Origin: Algibacter pacificus | Lineage (GTDB): Bacteria > Bacteroidota > Bacteroidia > Flavobacteriales > Flavobacteriaceae | Reading direction: 5' to 3' | Assembly (NCBI RefSeq): GCF_008033385.1 | Contig: NZ_VOGY01000012.1 | Location: 87,403 to 151,402 of the forward strand | DNA: 64,000 bases | Notes under the pieces: model-generated | The model's input: the letters and a program-made list of their open reading frames with translations, nothing else | What the model was told of the DNA's origin: nothing | The model's database searches: none | Position numbers and translations under genes: made by a program | Part shown: positions 58,143-64,000 of the stretch, piece by piece | How positions within the stretch are numbered: position 1 is the first letter of the stretch | Layout: the number at the start of each line of letters is the position of its first letter

Positions 58143-58943
58143 ATGAAAACAATTCTTATCGCTTCAGATTTTTCGGAAGAAGCAAAAAACGCGACGAATT
58201 ATGCTATCGGAATTGCTAAAACTACAGGTGCTAAACTGGTTCTTTTTCATCTACATATTGTTTCTGTTCATGCTGTACAAGCTAGGTTACCATATAAAGA
58301 TATTTTAAAATCGATAGATTACGCCAAAACAAAAGTTGAAAACCGTTTAAATACACTTTCGAAAAATTATCATATAGATATTAAACTAGATTTTGCCATG
58401 GGCGATTTTTTTAAACAATTAAAACGCTCAATAGCAGAACACCGTGCCGATATGATGATTATGGGGATGCCTATAAAAAGCCTAGAAAACGATTTGTTAG
58501 GCAGCACTACTACCGAAGCTATAAACAAAGTACAGATTCCTATTTTGGCCATTCCTGTTAAAGCTGAGTTTAAAAATGTGGAAAAAATATTATTTGCATG
58601 CGATCTTGAAAAAGGGATTACATCTCATATTTTAAACGAAATAAAGAAAACCACCAAAAAGTTTAATGCAGAATTAAGGGTATTTCATGTGAATGACAAA
58701 ATTGACGAAATGAAACAAAATAGAGATACATTAAAACCTTTGGAGGAAGTATCCTATTTCTACAAGAGCGTACAATCGGAAGCTGTAATAGATGAAATTA
58801 AAAATGAAATGATAACATACAAGCCAGACATTCTTATTATGGTACCTTATGAATATGGTTTTTGGTCCTCATTAATCCATAAAAGTAAAACCCGAATGAT
58901 GTCTTCGGGATTAGACATTCCGTTGTTGTCTATTCACGCTTAA
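58143..58943 (+). CDS. Tandem universal stress protein
   Basis: The product is 266 residues from MKTILIASDFSEEAKNATNY (ATG at 58143). It has two UspA-like domains. The first ends with DMMIMGMPIKSLENDLLGST, the ATP-like G-2X-G-9X-G region being partly kept. The second starts near NVEKILFACDLEKGITSHIL and ends with PYEYGFWSSLIHKSKTRMM. An in-frame upstream ATG at 58110 would add 11 residues; the 58143 start fits the family. TAAATTTG (58105-58112) resembles a -7 element but a clear -33 was not found. Confidence 0.87.
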   Translation: MKTILIASDFSEEAKNATNYAIGIAKTTGAKLVLFHLHIVSVHAVQARLPYKDILKSIDYAKTKVENRLNTLSKNYHIDIKLDFAMGDFFKQLKRSIAEHRADMMIMGMPIKSLENDLLGSTTTEAINKVQIPILAIPVKAEFKNVEKILFACDLEKGITSHILNEIKKTTKKFNAELRVFHVNDKIDEMKQNRDTLKPLEEVSYFYKSVQSEAVIDEIKNEMITYKPDILIMVPYEYGFWSSLIHKSKTRMMSSGLDIPLLSIHA

Positions 58944-58984
58944 ACTTTGCAATGATCACTTTTTAAAGTTTATTGTTTAATAAA

Positions 58985-59029
58985 AAAAAGCTATTGAATC
59001 TAAATATTATCTAGGCTAAATAGCTTTTT
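58985..59029 (+). terminator. Terminator after the universal stress protein
   Basis: AAAAAGCTATT (58985-58995) pairs with AATAGCTTTTT (59019-59029): 11-bp stem with a 23-nt loop. Confidence 0.65.
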
Positions 59030-59360
59030 AACTTTGTGGTGTATCTTTATTAAATATCTTACAACTCGCATTTTTATATTCTTGAAATAACCAAAAGCAA
59101 GATGTGGTTTGTTTTCTTAAATGGCTTATTTTATTTAGCAGCCGTTTATCTTAATAAAGTTTAGTATAAAAAAAATTACATAGGATTGATGAACAAAAAA
59201 AAGCACTAAAATATTTTATAGTCCCGCCTCTCTCCTATTGTTGTAAATTATTTTGAAAGATGTAAAGGTTTTTGAAAAGCGTAGAACTATTTATACCAAT
59301 TCTAAACGAATAAAAATGGATGCCTAAATTTAGTGTTATTGAAAACTTATAAAATCTAGG

Positions 59361-59507
59361 TTAGATAAATAAAAACAAATCGTCATCATCCCGAGTCGCT
59401 TTATTAATTAAAACTATAGATCTTCTGTTTTTAACCTTAGTATTTGTTTTATTTGGCCCTAATTTAACCTTTTTAAGTCCCTTTTTTAAAACTTTTAATA
59501 ATTTCAT
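59361..59507 (-). CDS. Possible small basic protein (48 aa)
   Basis: ATG at 59507 to TAA at 59361. The product starts MKLLKVLKKGLKKVKLGPNK, has NTKVKNRRSIVLINK, and ends with an acidic RDDDDLFLFI. The basic-to-acidic layout and length are like other small flavobacterial ORFs of unknown function, but there is no strong promoter or RBS evidence, and it may be spurious. Confidence 0.3.
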   Translation of the reverse strand: MKLLKVLKKGLKKVKLGPNKTNTKVKNRRSIVLINKATRDDDDLFLFI

Positions 59508-59809
59508 AGCTCATCATGTTTTTCTTTATTCTAAATATACGATACAAATGCTTTATTTGGCTTACTAAACCTTAAAAAAAAACATTAAAAATTAAAAATT
59601 AGCACTACATTAACCATTACGTATAATTAAGTTAACTTTAATAGGATTTGAGAAAACAAAATTTCTAAATTTTCGAAATTTAATGCCCCGAACATCTTCT
59701 ATGCAATACCTCAAAATAAGATTAATACAACGGTTAAGATTTTAGAGCTTTAATTATTTTTTTTGCATTAAAAAATTGGTTATTGCACCTAATTTCTATT
59801 TTAACATAT

Positions 59810-59839
59810 AAAAAAGGCAAAAAACTAATGTTTTTTGCC
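59810..59839 (-). terminator. Perfect hairpin with T-run; end of an unknown minus-strand transcript
   Basis: GGCAAAAAAC (59816-59825), loop TAAT, GTTTTTTGCC (59830-59839). On the minus strand it is followed by TTTTTT, so it would stop a transcript from 59840-60227. No gene is recognised there; TAAATTTG on the minus strand at 60000-60007 could be the -7 element of a short RNA. Confidence 0.5.
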
Positions 59840-60227
59840 ATACTACATGAAGTAATTTGCTATTAATTATTCTAAGTGTAGTTATATAATTTTATACGTT
59901 ATGTTTCTTTTCGAATTGTTATAATTAACCTATAATGTTCTAGCTTTTAAAAGTTTAAATAAAATGGTTTTAGTTTATTTTATACTCAAAGCAATCCATC
60001 AAATTTAGTGCAGATTGGATAGCTAAACTTGTTTTTTTCGCTTAGAGACATTTTCATATAGACGAATAATATATTTAAATCGATAAACAGTTAAATTAAA
60101 TATTACAATTAATCTAGATTGCACTATTGTTTAGTACTTTAATAATCGGTTTTAAAACATAAGCCAACCACCATAAACCCTAAAATATTGTTAATTAATT
60201 ATTTATGTTTATTTTTAACAAAAAAAG

Positions 60228-61361
60228 ATGCAAAACATACCACAGGTTATTTTAAAACCGCTTTGGCATAACAACACAAAATTTGTTGCCATTGAATTTG
60301 ACTATAGTAATGATACTATTTCGAATTACGTTAAAGCATACCCACAGGTAAAATGGAGCAATACATATAACACCTTTTGTACATACTATAACAGAACCAA
60401 AATCCACGAACTATTTAATTATTTCAGAAGACAAAAATGGTATGTTAATTATCAAGCCTTTAAAACTCCTATAGAACACCCTAAACCCAAAAACATACTA
60501 ACTACAAACAAGTTACCCCCAATAAACAACGAACAAAAACAAGCCTTAGAAAATTTTGGGAAATGGCTGGAACAAAAACGGTTTAGCCCAAATACGGTAA
60601 CCACATACGTAGAAGTAACAAACTTATTTCTACGCTATATGAATTTAAAGCACTTAACAATTATTTCGGCCAGAAGTATCGAACAATTTAATTACGACTT
60701 TATTTATTATGCAAACAAATCTGTTTCCTACCAAAACCAGTGTATAAGTGGTATAAAGCACTATATGGGTTTTAAAGGTATTGTAGTAGAAAACTTAGAT
60801 ATTAAACGCCCGAATAAAGATAAAAAACTCCCTACTATTTTAAGCAAACCCGATGTTAAACTGTTGTTCGAAACTACTCGCAACCTAAAACATAAAACCT
60901 TATTAATTTTAGTCTATTCTGCAGGACTGCGCATAGGCGAAGCTTTAAGTCTAAAACCCAGTGATATAGATTTTAAACGTGGCGTTATCCATATAAAAAA
61001 TGCTAAGGGCCGAAAAGACAGATATACCTTGTTGTCGGTTAGCCTAATTCCTATTCTAAAAACCTATTTAAATCATTATAACCCCAAAATATATGTATTT
61101 GAAGGACGATTTGGAGCTCCTTATACTCAAGTAAGCGCAAGACAGGTCTTTAAAAAAGCCCTACGAAATGCAGGAATAAAAAAATATGCTACCTTGCACA
61201 CGCTACGCCATAGTTTTGCTACCCATTTATTAGAAGCTGGCACCGATATAAGGTATATCCAGGAACTTCTAGGACATAATACCCCCAAAACAACTATGAT
61301 TTACACACATGTTTCTTCAACAAATTTAATGGATATTAAAAACCCGTTTGATAGTTTGTAA
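60228..61361 (+). CDS. Xer-like tyrosine recombinase with a non-IntI catalytic spacing, at the head of a cassette array
   Basis: The 377-residue protein has three parts. Residues 1-75 are an arm-like domain of unknown function (VILKPLWHNNTKFVAIEFDY, KIHELFNYFRRQKWYVNYQ). Residues about 102-190 are the core-binding SAM-like domain (LENFGKWLEQKRFSPNTVTT). Residues 200-377 are the catalytic domain. Catalytic residues are R235 (SAGLRIGEALSL), K260 (NAKGRKDRY), H324/R327 (LHTLRHSF), H350 (LLGHNTPKTT) and nucleophile Y359 (MIYTHVS). The K-to-H spacing of 64 residues is like XerD (about 72) and unlike IntI1 (about 106), so the extra integron-specific segment is missing. It reads toward two attC-flanked units downstream. 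Confidence 0.9.
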   Translation: MQNIPQVILKPLWHNNTKFVAIEFDYSNDTISNYVKAYPQVKWSNTYNTFCTYYNRTKIHELFNYFRRQKWYVNYQAFKTPIEHPKPKNILTTNKLPPINNEQKQALENFGKWLEQKRFSPNTVTTYVEVTNLFLRYMNLKHLTIISARSIEQFNYDFIYYANKSVSYQNQCISGIKHYMGFKGIVVENLDIKRPNKDKKLPTILSKPDVKLLFETTRNLKHKTLLILVYSAGLRIGEALSLKPSDIDFKRGVIHIKNAKGRKDRYTLLSVSLIPILKTYLNHYNPKIYVFEGRFGAPYTQVSARQVFKKALRNAGIKKYATLHTLRHSFATHLLEAGTDIRYIQELLGHNTPKTTMIYTHVSSTNLMDIKNPFDSL

Positions 61362-61503
61362 GAAAGTAACTATATTAGCCTTATATTTAGATTGAAAAAC
61401 CATAATTATATGAGTGTAAAATTTTGCTAAAAAGCATCGTTATCCCTCCTAAAAAGAATATTATTAAAGGTTTAATGGTCTATATAATTAAGTTGGCAAC
61501 AAT
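61362..61503 (+). other. Candidate attI-like region between the recombinase and cassette 1
   Basis: This 142-bp AT-rich segment links the recombinase stop to the first ATG. It ends with TATATAATTAAG followed by TTGGCAAC; the G|TT junction lies between 61492 and 61493. The flank (ATAATTAAGTTGGCA) resembles the 3' end of attC1 (ACATAAACGTTAGCT). A cassette promoter could be here, but no good TTG/TAnnTTTG pair is seen. attI function is inferred only from position. Confidence 0.45.
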
Positions 61504-63289
61504 ATGAAAAAAACGATATTACTTCTTATAATCATCATTTTTGTAAATAACTTATTTGCACAAAATAAACTTACCGAAACTGAAAAAATAGCAACAACTG
61601 CAAAAGTTTGGGGGTTTTTAAAATATTATCATCCAGACGTTGCTGACGGAAAATATAACTGGGATGAAGAACTTTTCAAAATTTTACCAAAAGTTAAAAA
61701 GAGTAATGATAAAGAGCAACTATCACAAATTTATCTCGAATGGATTGACGGACTTGGTAAAATAAAAAAATGTAAAAGTTGCAATAAAAATAATGAACTT
61801 GAGTATTTCAATAAAAATTTAGATTTAAACTGGATAGACAATAGTAATCTATTTACAAAAGAATTATCTGATAAGTTAAAAGTTATAGAAACTAATAGAC
61901 ATCAAGGTAAAAAATATTATGTTTCTGTCGCTCACAAAAATGTTGGGAATATTGATATTACCAACGAAATTGAGTATAGAAATTTTGATTGGACAAACGA
62001 AGATTTGCGATTGCTCACATTATTCCGATATTGGAATATTATAGAGTATTTTTTTCCATATAAATATCAAACCGAAACAAATTGGAATGAAGTTCTAAAT
62101 AAAATGATTCCTAAATTTTTACATTCGAATGACGAAACAGATTTTCATCTTGCAATGCTTGAAATGGTTGTAAGCATAGATGATAGTCATGCTATGTTTG
62201 GTTCAAATATAACCAAAGAATATTTTGGCTATAAAGGGATATCTGCAAAGTTTAAAATAATTGAGAATAATGTTATACTTTCAGGTTTTTATAACGATTC
62301 ACTAGCGAAATTAGACGATTTAAGAATTGGAGACATCATCACAAAGGTTGATGGAAAAAATATAAAATCGATTTTTGAAGATAAACTAAAATATATTTCT
62401 GGTTCTAACATTCCTAGAAAAAATAATAATGCCTTTTATGCCATATTTAATGGTTCATCTGACTCGATTCAAATTGAATTTCTCAGAAATAATAAAACCT
62501 ATAACAAATCAATAAAAAGGTATTCATTTAAAGATTTTAACTACAACTGGAAAAAAGAAGGCGAAAAATATAAAATACTTGATGGAAACATTGGATATGT
62601 AAATATGGGAACAATAAAAATAAAAGATGTTCCAGATATTATGGAAAAACTAAAAGACACCAAAGCCATAATCTTTGATATTAGGAACTATCCTAATGGA
62701 ACATTATATTCAATTGCTAATTACATTACTTCGACAAGGAATGATTTTTACAAAGTAACTTATCCTGACCTTAATTATCCTGGAAGATTTATTTGGAGAG
62801 ACGGAACTCAATGTGGAAAAAATGGAGATTTGAAATATAAAGGTAAAATCGTGCTATTGGTTAATGAAAAGTCCCAAAGTCATGCTGAATTTACAACAAT
62901 GTGTTTACAAACTGGAGATAACGTTACTACAATTGGCAGTCAAACTTCTGGAGCAGACGGTAATATAAGTAGAATAAAAATGGTTGGCGGATTTAAAACA
63001 GCTATTAGTGGAATTGGAATATTTTATCCGGACAAAACAGAAACACAAAGAAAAGGAGTGAAAATCGACATTGAAATTAAACCAACAATTCAAGGAATAA
63101 TTAACGGAAAAGATGAAGTGCTTGAAAGAGCTATTGAATATATTAATAATTAAAAATACTGTTGCCAACACCGTATAAAAAAAATTGCTAGTTTTAGCTT
63201 AACCAAAGTTAGTTGCTCATTTGCTAGCTTCTGATTTTCCTTCGGAAAATCCTCGCACTCAAACACGCAACTTTTCTTATACATAAACG
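61493..63289 (+). mobile_element. Integron-like gene cassette 1 (S41 peptidase, 1797 bp)
   Basis: The unit starts at the junction G|TTGGCAAC (61492/61493) and ends at G|TTAGCT (63289/63290). The start box GTTGGCAAC (61492-61500) is the exact reverse complement of GTTGCCAAC (61-69 of the 631xx block, 63161-63169) that begins its attC. In known integrons a cassette's 5' core box is complementary to its own attC R'' box for this reason. Only 11 bp precede the ATG. Confidence 0.75.
61504..63153 (+). CDS. S41 family peptidase with PDZ domain, secreted (cassette 1 gene)
   Basis: The 549-residue protein has a signal peptide (MKKTILLLIIIIFVNNLFA, cleavage before Q20). An N-terminal helical domain (KVWGFLKYYHPDVADGKYNW) is typical of Bacteroidota S41 peptidases. 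A C-containing segment (KKCKSCNKNN) and a PDZ-like domain (AKFKIIENNVILSGFYNDS, RIGDIITKVDGKNI, about 240-330) follow. The Tsp/CtpA-type serine protease fold has NIGYVNMGTIKI and NEKSQSHAEFTTM, where S459 is the likely nucleophile, with the general-base Lys further downstream. It would act in the periplasm. It is a single-gene cassette with only 11 bp of leader. Confidence 0.82.
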   Translation: MKKTILLLIIIIFVNNLFAQNKLTETEKIATTAKVWGFLKYYHPDVADGKYNWDEELFKILPKVKKSNDKEQLSQIYLEWIDGLGKIKKCKSCNKNNELEYFNKNLDLNWIDNSNLFTKELSDKLKVIETNRHQGKKYYVSVAHKNVGNIDITNEIEYRNFDWTNEDLRLLTLFRYWNIIEYFFPYKYQTETNWNEVLNKMIPKFLHSNDETDFHLAMLEMVVSIDDSHAMFGSNITKEYFGYKGISAKFKIIENNVILSGFYNDSLAKLDDLRIGDIITKVDGKNIKSIFEDKLKYISGSNIPRKNNNAFYAIFNGSSDSIQIEFLRNNKTYNKSIKRYSFKDFNYNWKKEGEKYKILDGNIGYVNMGTIKIKDVPDIMEKLKDTKAIIFDIRNYPNGTLYSIANYITSTRNDFYKVTYPDLNYPGRFIWRDGTQCGKNGDLKYKGKIVLLVNEKSQSHAEFTTMCLQTGDNVTTIGSQTSGADGNISRIKMVGGFKTAISGIGIFYPDKTETQRKGVKIDIEIKPTIQGIINGKDEVLERAIEYINN

Positions 63290-63295
63290 TTAGCT
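63163..63295 (+). repeat. attC-like recombination site 1 (133 bp)
   Basis: It begins with R''-like TGCCAAC (63163-63169) and ends with R'-like GTTAGCT (63289-63295). An imperfect stem lies inside: GTATAA (63173-63178) pairs with TTATAC (63277-63282), then AAAA with TTTT, then TTGC (63185-63188) with GCAA (63267-63270), with two A-C mismatches. AGTTGC (63210-63215) can pair with GCAACT (63267-63272). A perfect inner hairpin GATTTTCC / GGAAAATC (63233-63251) forms the tip. The pattern R''-L''-loop-L'-R' is that of integron attC sites. Confidence 0.75.
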
Positions 63296-63307
63296 GTCAT
63301 TTAAGAA

Positions 63308-63973
63308 ATGAATAGATTCATATCATACGAAGGATTACCAATAAGCTCTGGAGGTGCTCATTCCATAGGTAGAAAAGCACCTAAAGTAAATTATGATAAA
63401 ACGTTAGAGTTTCTGAACTTATTCGCTGATAAATCTCAACCGAAATCAATCAAATTGACTTTATTCGAATCGGAAAAAAAAGAATATTCTGCTCTGAAAC
63501 TATTACCCAAACTGACTTTGAAATTTGGAATTCCAAAAACAAGAAATGACGGTTGGTTAAGAACTTGGGCTTGGAATCTTACCGAAAAAGATATTGAAAA
63601 AGTTTTTGAGACGCTTGAATTAAATAATGAATTACCAAAAAATCCTGCTGGACCAATAAGTCTTGATTTTTATTGGAACTTTCATTTTAAAGACCCGAAA
63701 ACAAGCAAAGTTTTGCCGAATCAAGAACTGATTCCTGAATTGGATTTTAGAATCAAAAACTCTCGAATATATTTGAGATTATCAAAACAATCATCTATTT
63801 CAGTTTGGTTTGCGCTTCCATTTGAAAAAATGGACAAATATGAATCGGAATTTATAAAAGATTTAAAGTCTAATCTACCATTTAAGACTTCTGACAAACA
63901 TTGGAGAATTTGGAAAAAATCTGAAAAAGGAAATTGGACACCAAAAAAGATAGAAATAAAAAACGCCAGCTAA
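63308..63973 (+). CDS. Unknown protein, cassette 2 gene
   Basis: The 221-residue protein starts at ATG 63308, 18 bp into the cassette (MNRFISYEGLPISSGGAHS). It contains KLTLKFGIPKTRNDGWLRTW, LDFYWNFHFKDPKTSKVLP and ISVWFALPFEKM and ends EKGNWTPKKIEIKNAS. It is cytosolic (no signal peptide or membrane helix), with charged and aromatic residues. I recognise no family. The stop codon TAA overlaps the R'' box (AGCTAAC) of its attC, typical of tightly packed cassettes. Confidence 0.7.
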   Translation: MNRFISYEGLPISSGGAHSIGRKAPKVNYDKTLEFLNLFADKSQPKSIKLTLFESEKKEYSALKLLPKLTLKFGIPKTRNDGWLRTWAWNLTEKDIEKVFETLELNNELPKNPAGPISLDFYWNFHFKDPKTSKVLPNQELIPELDFRIKNSRIYLRLSKQSSISVWFALPFEKMDKYESEFIKDLKSNLPFKTSDKHWRIWKKSEKGNWTPKKIEIKNAS

Positions 63974-64000
63974 CAATGGCTATAAGTAATTGCTTGTTCT
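63967..64000 (+). repeat. attC-like recombination site 2 (truncated by window end)
   Basis: It starts with CAGCTAAC (63967-63974), exact reverse complement of the cassette 2 start box. The next bases AATGGCTATAAGTAATTGCTTG align with the same region of attC1 (ACCGTATAAAAAAAATTGCTAG): L''-like CTATAA, then TTGCT. The 3' half is outside the window. Confidence 0.65.

Larger units (their letters stand above)
58944..60227. other. 1.3-kb gene-poor region ahead of the integrase
   Basis: No ORF above about 48 codons is convincing. It holds a terminator for the stress protein (58985-59029), a possible small basic ORF on the minus strand (59361-59507), and a perfect hairpin with a minus-strand T-run (59810-59839) that implies a minus-strand transcript from the right. 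No tRNA or attC-like site was recognised. The AT-rich stretch 59840-60227 may include the integrase promoter or a short non-coding RNA. Confidence 0.6.
63290..64000 (+). mobile_element. Integron-like gene cassette 2 (partial; continues past window)
   Basis: It starts at TTAGCTG after the G|TT junction. Its core box with the next base, GTTAGCTG (63289-63296), is the exact reverse complement of CAGCTAAC (63967-63974), which begins its own attC. The attC is cut by the window end. Confidence 0.7.

Noticed and set aside
60228..61361. Recombinase as phage or ICE integrase
   Set aside because: No phage, conjugation or relaxase genes are in view and no tRNA attachment site is seen; the flanking units show cassette-type boundaries. 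It cannot be fully excluded as the window ends at 64000.
63233..63251. GATTTTCC/GGAAAATC hairpin as the S41 peptidase terminator
   Set aside because: It has no T-tract after it and sits in the centre of the attC-like palindrome; the tip-hairpin reading is better.

Overview
The window looks like a chromosomal segment of a Flavobacteriaceae-type member of the Bacteroidota. It is AT-rich and has almost no Shine-Dalgarno sequences. Several genes seem to start at TTG or GTG, and a few promoter candidates fit the TTTG / TAnnTTTG pattern. The gene content also fits: two SusC/FecA-like TonB-dependent receptors, bacillithiol synthesis (bshC), a PBP1-LysM protein, an Alvin-type ferredoxin, and ychF, yidC, guaA and pyrG in flavobacterial contexts. 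I cannot name the genus. No tRNA, rRNA, CRISPR array or insertion sequence was found.

Layout. 1-1.7 kb: a partial Lrp/AsnC regulator divergent from a methionine gamma-lyase-like gene, sharing a 14-bp operator-like dyad. 1.7-8.5 kb: pcm, then a plus-strand run (Gfo/Idh/MocA oxidoreductase, 3-hydroxybutyryl-CoA dehydrogenase, PLP homeostasis protein, DnaQ-GIY-YIG fusion, voltage-gated-type cation channel, miaA with no standard start codon). 8.5-15.7 kb, minus strand: topoisomerase IV (parE, a 45-residue basic protein, parC), a DMT exporter and ychF. 15.9-30.5 kb: a TonB receptor, an ACT protein, thiamine pyrophosphokinase, PepSY and transglutaminase proteins, ferredoxin divergent from acyl-CoA reductase-serC-serA, DUF937, then a probable uptake locus (His-rich protein, TonB receptor, acidic lipoprotein). 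30.9-42.3 kb, minus strand: yidC, pyrG, DUF3820, DUF922, LysM-PBP1, guaA, PLP decarboxylase and bshC. 42.6-46 kb: a PhoX/DUF839-like lipoprotein with a collagen-like tract and a di-haem peroxidase. 46-49.4 kb: DUF2461, MscS, Dps and truA.

49.4-57 kb is a complete histidine operon, hisG-D-C-B-H-A-F-IE. Ahead of hisG there is a 17-residue leader peptide with four His codons, a mutually exclusive antiterminator/terminator pair and a matching promoter. This is a textbook attenuator, read directly from the sequence. A prohibitin-like protein and a tandem universal stress protein follow.

The most interesting part is the right end (60.2-64.0 kb), after a 1.3-kb gene desert. A Xer-like tyrosine recombinase without the extra segment typical of integron integrases is followed, in the same orientation, by two promoterless-looking single-gene units: an S41 peptidase and an unknown protein. 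Each unit begins with a GTTRRRY-type box (GTTGGCA, GTTAGCT) and ends with its exact reverse complement (TGCCAAC, AGCTAAC). The first unit is separated from the second by a 133-bp imperfect palindrome. This is the architecture of integron gene cassettes with attC sites, but with a non-IntI recombinase in the orientation opposite to classical integrons. The array runs off the window edge.
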